A DNA stretch of 43,199 nt. Origin: CAIKZZ01 sp036742455. GTDB lineage: Bacteria; Pseudomonadota; Gammaproteobacteria; Steroidobacterales; Steroidobacteraceae. The stretch covers positions 1 through 43,199 of the forward strand of contig DAINQU010000025.1 of NCBI GenBank assembly GCA_036742455.1, read 5' to 3'. The notes under the pieces were generated by a model. The model saw only the letters and a program-made list of their open reading frames with translations. It ran no database searches and had not been told where the DNA came from. Below, piece by piece: positions 33,047-40,595 of this stretch. Numbering within the stretch: the stretch's first letter is position 1; the number at the start of each line of letters is the position of its first letter. The position numbers were made by a program, and so were the translations under genes.

Positions 33047-34389
33047 AGCGGCTTACCGCGACTCACGACGCGCCAGCCGCCCGGTGCGAGTCGGCCGCCG
33101 CCAAGACCCTGGGCCGAGGGGACGCTGACCGGGTGGTACGACAGGTTCACGACCACCGTGATCACGTCGCTGCCTTTGACGCGTCGGAAGGCGAACAGGT
33201 CGTCGTTCCCGGTGGTGAGGATGCGCAGGTCGCCACCGGCCTCGCCCGCCGCCAATGCCGGGTGCGCGTGTTTAAAGGCCGAGAGGCGCGTGTACAGCGG
33301 AGCGCGCGAGCGATCCTTGAAGCGAATAGGATCGCGCTCAAAGAACTCCAAGCGCCGCGTGTTCACGGCTTCCTGGCCGCTGTAGATCAGCGGCATGCCC
33401 GGCAGCGTGTAGGTCAGCACCGTCAACGCATCCACCAACGGGCCGTACAGTTCGACGTCGCTGCCGTGCCATGAGTTGAAGTCGTGGTTGGAGACGAAGA
33501 GCATCTTGTACGCATCGGCCGGGAAGGCGTGCGGCGGATGCGTCAGCAACGCACCGAGCGTAGCGGCCGAACGACGGCCGCGGCCGATGGCGGTGAACGC
33601 GTTACCGAGTTCCCAGTCGTAGCCCATGTCAAACGCGCGCTGCATGAGTGCCGGCGTCTCCGCCTCCGCGAGCCAGAACAGCGGCTTTATCTGACCGAGT
33701 TGCGTCCGGGCGGCGTACCAAAAGTCCTCCGGCACGCGCATCGCCACATCGCAGCGGAAGCCGTCCAGACCGGTTTCGGTCACCCAAAAGCGCAGCGCAT
33801 CGGTCATCGCTTGGCGCAGGGCCGGCGAACCGTAGTCGAGGCCGGCCACGTCCGACCAGTTTTCTTCGCTGCCGTCGTCGCCGACGTAGTGATAACCGGT
33901 GATCTGACCGTGCTTGTCCTTCTGGTACCAGTCCGGATGCTCAGTGACCCACGGATGGTCCAACGCAGTGTGATTGGCCACCCAGTCGAGAATGACTTTC
34001 ATGCCGAGGCCGTGGGCGGCATCCACCAACGCTTTGAAATCCGCCAGCGTGCCGAACTCCGGATTGACCGCGGTGTAATCGCGCACCGAGTAGTAGCTGC
34101 CGAGCGTGCCTTTGCGTTCCTTCACGCCGATCGGTTGGACCGGCATGACCCACAGGATGTCGGCCCCGAGCGCACGGATCTTCGGCAACTCCGGGATCAC
34201 GGCGCGCAGCGTCCCTTCCGGCGTGTATTGGCGCACGTTCAGTTCGTAGATGACTGCATTGCGCGACCACGGCACGTGCTCGACGGCGGTGTGACCCGCC
34301 GACACGACAGCAGGTTCTGCGCTCGCGAACGCGCTCAGCAGCACCCCGAGACCCAGCACACACCGCGACCACCAGGACGAATGGGACAT
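33043..34389 (-). CDS. Exported GH13 alpha-amylase family glycosidase
   Basis: Hydrolyses or transfers alpha-1,4-glucosidic bonds in starch, glycogen or maltodextrins. The 447-aa product has a signal peptide (about residues 1-24, WSRCVLGLGVLLSAFASA) and a (beta/alpha)8 barrel with all four GH13 regions: DWVANHT (D135-H140), GFRCDVA with nucleophile D214, LAEAE with acid/base E242, and SNHDFNS (H302, D303). A short C-terminal beta domain follows. ATG at 34389 is chosen because the signal peptide begins there; an upstream ATG at 34458 would add 23 non-signal residues. A minus-strand TACAAT at 34427-34432 is a possible -10. The surrounding TonB receptor, GH97 and LacI genes support a role in maltodextrin use. 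Confidence 0.92.
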   Translation of the reverse strand: MSHSSWWSRCVLGLGVLLSAFASAEPAVVSAGHTAVEHVPWSRNAVIYELNVRQYTPEGTLRAVIPELPKIRALGADILWVMPVQPIGVKERKGTLGSYYSVRDYTAVNPEFGTLADFKALVDAAHGLGMKVILDWVANHTALDHPWVTEHPDWYQKDKHGQITGYHYVGDDGSEENWSDVAGLDYGSPALRQAMTDALRFWVTETGLDGFRCDVAMRVPEDFWYAARTQLGQIKPLFWLAEAETPALMQRAFDMGYDWELGNAFTAIGRGRRSAATLGALLTHPPHAFPADAYKMLFVSNHDFNSWHGSDVELYGPLVDALTVLTYTLPGMPLIYSGQEAVNTRRLEFFERDPIRFKDRSRAPLYTRLSAFKHAHPALAAGEAGGDLRILTTGNDDLFAFRRVKGSDVITVVVNLSYHPVSVPSAQGLGGGRLAPGGWRVVSRGKPL

Positions 34390-34518
34390 ACGAACAGCAC
34401 CCCGAGTCGTTGAAACGTCGGCCGGGATTGTAGCGCCTTCCGATCGCGTCCTTCGCATCGTTGGCCACCGTGTGCGCTATGCTTTGTGGGCAGGCCCTGC
34501 CCTGCGGACGACACCCAC

Positions 34519-35280
34519 GTGAGTACCCTGCGGAAACCCTTTATGTGCGCCGATCGCACGGCCGAGTCGCCGTTTTTCAACCCTTCCCCACGGATCAGTC
34601 AGGTGTCGTTGGGAGACGATCGGTTCTGTCTCGTTCTGGATGACGTGTTGACCGATCCGGCGGCGGTGGCGGCATGGGCCGGTGGCCTGCACTACCAGAC
34701 GACGCCGCACTACCCTTACCCCGGCGTCGTCGCCGGGTTGCCGGACGCGCTGCAAGCCGTCGTGCGCGACCACTTTGATCACACCGTCCGCGCGCGCTTA
34801 GGGGGGCGGCGCACGGTGGATGCGAACATGCGGCTCTCCGTGATCTGCACCCCACCGTCGGAACTGCGACCGATCCAGTGGCAGTGCCATCGCGATCGCA
34901 TCGCCGCCGATCCGACGCGCACCTTGTTTGCGGCGTCGGTGCTCTACCTCTTCGCGGATCCGACGCTCGGCGGCACCAGTTTCTATCGCTCCCGCGTGTC
35001 GCCCGTCGAGACCGATCGCCTCGTCGCCGACAGCCAACGGCTGAGCGCCGAAGACTACGCCCGCCAATACGGCCTAAGCGCCGGCTACATGAACGGCAGC
35101 AACGCCTATTTCGAGCGGATCGCCAGCGTACCGGCCGCGTGGAACCGCATGATTTGCTACGACGGCAGCATCTTCCACAGCGCCGACGTCAACACCGCAC
35201 AACCGCTCAGCGCAGACCCCCGCTCGGGCCGACTCACGCTGAACGGTTTTTACACCTGCACCCGACCGTTGACGACTTAG
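34519..35280 (+). CDS. DUF6445-like protein, probable Fe/2-oxoglutarate oxygenase fold
   Basis: A 253-aa cytoplasmic protein resembling the DUF6445 family, whose members often accompany TonB receptors and halogenase-like flavoproteins in Xanthomonadales and Caulobacterales. It has a facial-triad pattern: H124-x-D126 (QCHRD), distal H220 (SIFHSAD) and R238 (SGRLTLNGFY), as in Fe(II)/2-oxoglutarate oxygenases of the prolyl-hydroxylase type. The double-stranded beta-helix is suggested by ASVLYLFADPTLGGTSFYRS. Activity and substrate are unknown. The GTG at 34519 and an ATG at 34543 are both possible. It is divergent from the amylase gene and converges on the lipoprotein gene, sharing TTAG at the stops. 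Confidence 0.78.
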   Translation: MSTLRKPFMCADRTAESPFFNPSPRISQVSLGDDRFCLVLDDVLTDPAAVAAWAGGLHYQTTPHYPYPGVVAGLPDALQAVVRDHFDHTVRARLGGRRTVDANMRLSVICTPPSELRPIQWQCHRDRIAADPTRTLFAASVLYLFADPTLGGTSFYRSRVSPVETDRLVADSQRLSAEDYARQYGLSAGYMNGSNAYFERIASVPAAWNRMICYDGSIFHSADVNTAQPLSADPRSGRLTLNGFYTCTRPLTT

Positions 35281-35747
35281 TTGCAGTCGTCGGTCAGCCC
35301 GCGATTACCGCCCTGCATTTGGGCTTGGCACCGCGCCGAGGCGCGCGCGAGATCGCTGTGTTGCAACGCCTTGTTGCGCGCCGCTTCCATGGCCTGAGCC
35401 GCCGCGACTTTCTTGGCGTTGGCGAGATCCTGCTCAAGACCGGGCGCTTTGGCCGGACGTTCCAACGTCGCCTGGCGATCGGAGCCGACGGGGATGATCG
35501 TGAAGTACGTGACGGTAGCGCCGCTCGGCCAAACCGCCTTGACGTCCGGGGTCGTGACTTGACCGGTCTTCGGATCGCCGGTGTACGTGCGCGTGACCGG
35601 CGCCAGTCCGATCGACGTATCGCCTTCAAACAGTTCGGCGCCGCCCGGCGTCGTCTCATAGGTCAACGTCGCCGTGGTCATCGGCGTCGTCTGACAGCCC
35701 GCCAGCAGCGCCGCACCCAGCAGTAAGGACAAAACGGAAATTTTCAT
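35277..35747 (-). CDS. Small lipoprotein with PEGA-like segment
   Basis: A 156-aa predicted lipoprotein: signal peptide with lipobox LLAGC (Cys18). Residues about 27-60 (TYETTPGGAELFEGDTSIG) resemble a PEGA-type beta domain, and the C-terminal half is a charged Ala-rich helix with two Cys (RC at the end of the helix and DDC near the C-terminus), which could form a disulfide. No specific function is recognised. It starts 13 bp after the halogenase-family gene in the same direction, preceded by AAGG, so the two are likely one operon. It may be an outer-membrane partner of the nearby TonB receptor; this is inference. Confidence 0.78.
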   Translation of the reverse strand: MKISVLSLLLGAALLAGCQTTPMTTATLTYETTPGGAELFEGDTSIGLAPVTRTYTGDPKTGQVTTPDVKAVWPSGATVTYFTIIPVGSDRQATLERPAKAPGLEQDLANAKKVAAAQAMEAARNKALQHSDLARASARCQAQMQGGNRGLTDDCN

Positions 35748-35760
35748 AGCGATACCTTGA

Positions 35761-37275
35761 TCAAGACACTTTGGACGCCGCGCAGTTCTCGGCGATAAAG
35801 CGCGCGTGTGAGGGCATCACATCGGCGCAGGCAGACATCACGTTTTCGACATCTTCGAGATACTTGGCGATCTCCTCATCGTCCAACACGTCGGTGAGCG
35901 GGTGATAGGACTGGGCACGAATACGCTGGCCGTGCAGCACCTGCAGCCAGCTGACTTTGGTGAACAACTCATTGCCTTCGCGGAACACGCGGCCGTGATT
36001 GCGGAAGAGCTCCATCCGATGCTCGAGCGACTCCGGCACTTCCATCGTACGGCAGTAATTCCAGAACGGCGAGTCGGTTCGTTCCGTCGCCTTGTAGTGC
36101 AAGATGATGAAATCGCGAACCCAATCGTACTCCTGCTTCATCGCTCGGTTGTAAGCCGCAATTTCCGCCGGCTCAAAACCGCTGTCGGGGAAATAGGTCA
36201 ACAAGTGCGCAATGCCCATTTGCACGAGATGAATGCTCGTGGACTCGAGGGGCTCGAGGAAGCCGCTCGCGAGCCCGATGGAAATCACATTGCCCTTCCA
36301 AACTTCGAGTCGTCGGCCCGGACGGAAGGTCACGACGCGCGGATCCGCCAACGGCTGGCCGTCGAGATTGCCGAGCAGCTGCGCCGTCGCTTCATCGACA
36401 CTGATGTGACGGCTCGAGAACACATGGCCATTGCCGGTGCGATGCTGCAACGGAATCCGCCACTGCCAACCCGCCTGGCGGGCCGTCGAGCGGGTGTACG
36501 GATGCAGCTCCGGAATTGCCGTGCACGGCACTGCGACGGCACGATCGCACGGCAACCAGTGCGACCAATCTTCGTAACCGGACTGCATGGCCCCTTCGAT
36601 GAGCAAGGCCCGGATACCGGAGCAATCGATGAACAAGTCGCCGGCAATCCGCTCGCCCGACTGCAGCCGAACCGCCGCCACTTTTGAACCGTCGGCGGTC
36701 TTTTCGACCTCGGTGATCTTGCCCTCGACGCGCTTGGTACCGCGTTTCTCCGAGTAGCCGCGCAGGAATTTCGCATACAGCGACGCATCGAAGTGAAAAG
36801 CATACGCAATTTGCGACAGCGGCGACTTTGGCATATCGAGGCGCGGCCGCATAAAGCGATCACGCATACACGCCAGCGTGTTGATGGAGTAGTACTCGAG
36901 CTCTTTGGCTTTGCCGGCGAGGTACTGCTTCAACCAGTAATGGTGAAAATCGACCGTCCAGGTGTCTTGGCCGATTGTTCCGAAGCCGTGGATATACCGG
37001 TCGCCGAGGCGCCCCCAATTCACGAATTCGATGCCGAGCTTGAACGAGGCCTGCGTCGAACGCATGAACTCGTCTTCGTCGATTTCAAGCATCCGATTGA
37101 ACAGTTGGATCATCGGGATGGTGGCTTCGCCTACACCGATGGTGCCGATCTCGTCCGACTCGACGAGCGTGATGGCATACCGGCCGCGCAACACTTTCGA
37201 CAATGCTGCGGCCGTCATCCAGCCGGAAGTTCCTCCACCGACGATCACGACGTCCAATTTGCCCGGTTCTTGCAT
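35761..37275 (-). CDS. Flavin-dependent tryptophan halogenase family protein
   Basis: A 504-aa FAD-dependent enzyme of the PrnA/RebH family. The FAD-binding GGGTSG (residues 13-18) and GVGEATIP (47-54) are intact, the catalytic Lys is K79 (SFKLGI), the same position as in PrnA, and the halogenase signature WxWxIP is W270-W272-P275. SGFLEPLEST holds the conserved active-site Glu region. All key residues are therefore present. Members of this TonB-receptor-associated branch (for example BrvH and an X. campestris homologue) act on free indoles in vitro; the natural substrate is unknown. ATG at 37275 follows AGGAG; the reading from 37314 has no support. Followed by a small lipoprotein gene; separated from the TonB receptor by a strong terminator. 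A partner flavin reductase is not visible. Confidence 0.93.
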   Translation of the reverse strand: MQEPGKLDVVIVGGGTSGWMTAAALSKVLRGRYAITLVESDEIGTIGVGEATIPMIQLFNRMLEIDEDEFMRSTQASFKLGIEFVNWGRLGDRYIHGFGTIGQDTWTVDFHHYWLKQYLAGKAKELEYYSINTLACMRDRFMRPRLDMPKSPLSQIAYAFHFDASLYAKFLRGYSEKRGTKRVEGKITEVEKTADGSKVAAVRLQSGERIAGDLFIDCSGIRALLIEGAMQSGYEDWSHWLPCDRAVAVPCTAIPELHPYTRSTARQAGWQWRIPLQHRTGNGHVFSSRHISVDEATAQLLGNLDGQPLADPRVVTFRPGRRLEVWKGNVISIGLASGFLEPLESTSIHLVQMGIAHLLTYFPDSGFEPAEIAAYNRAMKQEYDWVRDFIILHYKATERTDSPFWNYCRTMEVPESLEHRMELFRNHGRVFREGNELFTKVSWLQVLHGQRIRAQSYHPLTDVLDDEEIAKYLEDVENVMSACADVMPSHARFIAENCAASKVS

Positions 37276-37319
37276 GGCTCTCTCCTCAGCAGAAACGCTA
37301 CTTTGCACCGGCACGCGGC

Positions 37320-37361
37320 AAAAAAAAACCCTTGCCGCGTTGCCGCGGCAAGGGCCTTTTT
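37320..37361 (-). terminator. Strong intrinsic terminator after the TonB receptor gene
   Basis: CCCTTGCCGCG (37329-37339) and CGCGGCAAGGG (37344-37354) make a perfect 11-bp stem with a 4-nt loop. On the minus strand it is followed by nine T residues (37320-37328), a textbook rho-independent terminator 17 bp after the TonB receptor stop. On the plus strand the hairpin is followed by CCTTTTT, so it may also block antisense reading. It separates the receptor from the halogenase-family gene, which starts 45 bp beyond the T run. Confidence 0.92.
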
Positions 37362-37377
37362 CATGCGCTAGCTCAGA

Positions 37378-40200
37378 TTACTGGGCGAACCGGTAGCTGA
37401 TCTTGAACGCATAGGTGGCACCGGTCTGCGTCGAGAAGTTGACGGAACCGTCACTCTTACGCTCGGTGTAGTACGGCTTGTTCAGGTTGTTACCCTCGAA
37501 GCGGAAGCCGAGGCCCTTGAACGCGCCGCCCTGGAACTCGTAGCCCATCTGCGCCGAGACCCACTTCTGGGCGTCGACGTTGATCAGCGACGGGTATCCA
37601 CCGACGGTCGTGTTCGAGACGCTCGCGACATAGGTCGAACGGCTGTTATCCGCCACGAACGCGCTGAAGCCACCGCGCTCGTAGTAGAACACCACCTTCT
37701 CGTTGATGTGCGAGAGGCCCGGCAGCGAGATCGAACCCAAGTTCGTCGGCACCTGCTGCGACGGGTTCAAACCGATCAAGTTCGGCAAGTTGACCGAGCT
37801 CGTGGTCGACGCGAAGTTCGCCATCAAGCCGAAGCCTTCCAGCCAAGAGCCGATCATGCTGAGCGGCAACGAGGCCGACAGCTCGAGACCCTTGATGCTG
37901 CCACCCGAACCGTTGACCGTCTGGGTGAACGTGCCGAGCGGACCGGCCGGCGGAATCGTCAGACCCACCTGCGGCGCGATCGTGGTGAAGTCATAGCCAC
38001 CGTAGTTCGTCGCCTGGGTGATGTAGCTGTCGAGCTTCTTGTAGAAGCCCGCCGCGCTGACGTACGCCTTCGACTGGAAGTACTTTTCGAACGACAGGTC
38101 GAACGCATCAGCCAAGAACGGCTTGATCTGCGGGTTACCGGCCGAACCGACGATGGTGCCGGCGAGCGGGCCCGTGGTCTGCAACGAAGCAGCCAGCGAG
38201 TTACGCATGTCGGTCATGTTCGGACGGGCCATTTCCTTCGCAGCCGCGAAGCGCAAGTACTTGCCTTCGCTGAAATCGGCGACCAAGTTCAACGACGGCA
38301 ACACGTTGTTGTACGTCGCGCCCGAGGTCGTCAGCGTACCGGCCGGGTTGGTCAGCGTCACGTTGGAGCTGACGTCCGCGCGGTAACCGCCCGAGGACTG
38401 TTCGGTGCGCACCAACTGCGTGCCGACGTTGCCGCGGACCGGGACATCGCCCCAGTGCGTGTCGATGTCGAACTTCACGTACTCGGTGTTCACCTTCTCT
38501 TCAACCGTCCAGGTCTTCGAGAGAATGTCATCGTTGTACTTGCGCAGAATCACGGCGCCCGGCCACAGGCCGGCGGTCGGCGTGAACGACAGGACGCTGA
38601 CGCCCGTGCCGCCAACGTTCGAGACGACGCCGCTGCCCGCCGGGAACGGAATCGGATCGTAGCCGCCGTTGTTGGCGGAGATCACGAGACCTTCGTCGGT
38701 GATGCGGTCCTTTTCACGATCGGTGTAGTTCGCGCCGAACTCAATCGCGCGGAACATGCTGCCCGACAGCTTGTGCGAGAAGTCGAGGCGCACCGACGTG
38801 AGCTTGTCGGTGATCGTCGGACCCTTGCTGTAGCCGGCCTGCGGCACGGTCTGGCCCGCGTACGGACCCGACGGGTAGGACACGCCCGACCAGCCGGACA
38901 CGTCGTGCACGGCAATAACCGACGGATCGGTGAAGCTGCTCGGCGAACCCAGCGTCAGGCTCGGGATCGCGGCGCCGCCGTTGGTGAACGACAACGTCGT
39001 CGGCGAGGCAATGCCGGCGTACGTTTCGATGTCGCGCTCAACGCGCTGCGCCTGGTTGTGGTTCAAGTCCAGGGTCGCCGTCCAGTCGTTCGCCAGGTTC
39101 AGCGTGTTCTTCCAACCGATCGACTGAATCGTGTCCTTGTCGTACAGATTCTCGTTGCGATCGATCAGATCCCACGCGCCTTCCTGAATCGTGCCCGACT
39201 GCAGGACGTTGTTGGCGACCACGGCGTTGGTGACCAAGTCACTGCCGTAGCCCGTGCCGCGGCCCAACTCGACCTTCAAGGTGCCGATGTTACGACGCGC
39301 GTAGTAGCCGTCGATTTCGCTGGTGAAGTTCTCGTTCGGCTTGAACTCGAGAATCGCGACGCCGCTGTCACGCTTGTCGGTGTTGAAGTCGGTTTCGAAG
39401 GTCATACCGCCGCCGAACGGCGAGTAGACGGAGCCCAGCGAGTTGCCGTTGGCGTCCACCGCATTCAGGTTGCCGCCCCAGCTGCCGTTCGACAGCTGCG
39501 CGCTGTTCGACGACGAATGGACGTAACCGAGCGCGATACCGATCTTGTGGTCCGCGAACTGGTCGATGAACGACAGGGTGTAGCGCTTGCCCTTGCCCTG
39601 CACCGGCAGGCCAACGCCATTCTTGGTGTCTTCGGCCTTCGCGTCGACGATCATGCCCTTGTACGCGAGCGGCTCGATCAGACGGCTGTCGATCGTGCCG
39701 GCGAGACCGGCGGTCATCAACGAGGCGTCGCCCGACTTGTACACGGTCGCGCCGGCGATCAACTCGGCCGGGTAGATGCTGAGGTCCACAGCGCGGCTGC
39801 TGTCCGTCGAGGTCTGCTCGCGGCCGTTCAGCAGGTAGCCGTTGAAGTCCGGGCCGAAGCCGCGGATCGACACGTTGGTGGCGTTACCGAAGCGGTCACG
39901 CTGCGTGGTCACGCCCGGGAGGCGAGCCAGCGACTCGGCGATCGTCGTGTCCGGCAACTTGCCGATGTCTTCAGCCGTGATGGCTTCGACAATGACGTCT
40001 TGGTCGCGCTTGATGGTGATCGATTCTTCGATCGACTTACGGATGCCGGTGACGACAACCTCTTCGAGCCCGCCCGACTGAGCAGGCGCCTGCTGCGCCG
40101 TCGCAGCGAACGAAAGCGCCAAGAGCGCGGAGCCTGCAGCGACCGGCGAAGCGGCGCGCAGAGTGAGTGCGATACGGGAACGCAGATTCAGCGTCGACAT
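37378..40200 (-). CDS. TonB-dependent outer-membrane receptor (Xanthomonas/Caulobacter type)
   Basis: A 940-aa outer-membrane transporter. Residues 1-36 form a signal peptide ending near TAQQAPA. The TonB-box region follows (EEVVVTGIR), then the plug domain with IGKLPDTTIAESLARLPGVT, SIRGFGPDFNGYLLNGRE and the YPAELIAGATVYKS block, and a 22-strand barrel ending in a terminal aromatic-rich strand (KISYRFAQ, Phe near the C-terminus). The plug motifs are typical of the large receptors of Xanthomonadales and Caulobacter that import oligosaccharides, and the neighbouring GH97 and GH13 genes suggest maltodextrins as substrate. ATG at 40200 is chosen by GGGAGG 10 nt upstream and the signal peptide. 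It has its own promoter and its own terminator, so it is probably monocistronic. No inner-membrane transporter is linked. Confidence 0.94.
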   Translation of the reverse strand: MSTLNLRSRIALTLRAASPVAAGSALLALSFAATAQQAPAQSGGLEEVVVTGIRKSIEESITIKRDQDVIVEAITAEDIGKLPDTTIAESLARLPGVTTQRDRFGNATNVSIRGFGPDFNGYLLNGREQTSTDSSRAVDLSIYPAELIAGATVYKSGDASLMTAGLAGTIDSRLIEPLAYKGMIVDAKAEDTKNGVGLPVQGKGKRYTLSFIDQFADHKIGIALGYVHSSSNSAQLSNGSWGGNLNAVDANGNSLGSVYSPFGGGMTFETDFNTDKRDSGVAILEFKPNENFTSEIDGYYARRNIGTLKVELGRGTGYGSDLVTNAVVANNVLQSGTIQEGAWDLIDRNENLYDKDTIQSIGWKNTLNLANDWTATLDLNHNQAQRVERDIETYAGIASPTTLSFTNGGAAIPSLTLGSPSSFTDPSVIAVHDVSGWSGVSYPSGPYAGQTVPQAGYSKGPTITDKLTSVRLDFSHKLSGSMFRAIEFGANYTDREKDRITDEGLVISANNGGYDPIPFPAGSGVVSNVGGTGVSVLSFTPTAGLWPGAVILRKYNDDILSKTWTVEEKVNTEYVKFDIDTHWGDVPVRGNVGTQLVRTEQSSGGYRADVSSNVTLTNPAGTLTTSGATYNNVLPSLNLVADFSEGKYLRFAAAKEMARPNMTDMRNSLAASLQTTGPLAGTIVGSAGNPQIKPFLADAFDLSFEKYFQSKAYVSAAGFYKKLDSYITQATNYGGYDFTTIAPQVGLTIPPAGPLGTFTQTVNGSGGSIKGLELSASLPLSMIGSWLEGFGLMANFASTTSSVNLPNLIGLNPSQQVPTNLGSISLPGLSHINEKVVFYYERGGFSAFVADNSRSTYVASVSNTTVGGYPSLINVDAQKWVSAQMGYEFQGGAFKGLGFRFEGNNLNKPYYTERKSDGSVNFSTQTGATYAFKISYRFAQ

Positions 40201-40380
40201 GAGCGTTGAGCCTCCCAAAAGAAAAGGACTGAGCCTAAACAAAAAAATCCACACAAAACAAAAGCCGGAACCACGCTTTCGCGTTGTCCGGTTGGACCGA
40301 TTAGTTCAACAGCAATGCCGCAGAAACCCCTCGAGCCGAAAGTCGTTGGACATCGTGTTGCGTCCAGCGTTGTTGTCATC

Positions 40381-40400
40381 GCATCGACTTGTGCCGATGC
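40381..40400 (-). repeat. Hairpin at the predicted 5' end of the receptor mRNA
   Basis: GCATCG and CGATGC form a perfect 6-bp stem with an 8-nt loop. It would lie within the first few nucleotides of a transcript starting near 40403. Such 5' stem-loops protect some long-lived outer-membrane protein mRNAs (ompA is the known example). The role here is inferred from position only. Confidence 0.45.
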
Positions 40401-40409
40401 GTTTGAAAA

Positions 40410-40438
40410 ATTATGCGAAAAATACGGTGATTTTGCAA
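40410..40438 (-). promoter_or_regulatory. sigma-70 promoter of the TonB receptor gene
   Basis: The minus strand has TTGCAA (40433-40438), a 17-bp spacer and CATAAT (40410-40415), each one or two bases from consensus with ideal spacing. The predicted start is near 40403, giving a leader of about 200 nt. The -35 box overlaps a LacI-type palindrome. Confidence 0.7.
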
Positions 40439-40444
40439 ACGTTT
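40437..40444. promoter_or_regulatory. LacI-family operator candidate (AAACGTTT)
   Basis: AAACGTTT is a perfect 8-bp palindrome with central CG, extended on one side as TTGCAAACGTTT and on the other as CGTTTCGC. It abuts and partly overlaps the -35 box of the receptor promoter, so a bound repressor would block RNA polymerase. The neighbouring LacI-family gene is the obvious candidate to bind it. Confidence 0.55.
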
Positions 40445-40595
40445 CGCGGGCATCCCCGTCCGTCGTTTACGCTGCGCCCCGAAAAATACAATAACTATCT
40501 GAATTATATTGTTTTTTCATTTGTTGTTGTCGCCGAGCAACATGCGCTTTTGGCGGCATGCTGCAGCGCGTATGAAAATTAATGCAAAATTTCCA

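Larger units (their letters stand above)
40201..40595. other. Regulatory interval before the TonB receptor
   Basis: A 395-bp AT-rich gap between the LacI-family gene and the receptor, both on the minus strand. It holds the receptor promoter (40410-40438), an AAACGTTT palindrome overlapping it, a hairpin at the predicted 5' end of the transcript and a leader of about 200 nt with T-rich stretches and no ORF of note. The rest (40450-40595) is AT-rich with no pattern beyond that. Confidence 0.7.

Noticed and set aside
37708..40209. Plus-strand ORF of 833 aa over the TonB receptor
   Set aside because: Arg/Val-rich antisense shadow covering exactly the receptor gene; no ribosome site.
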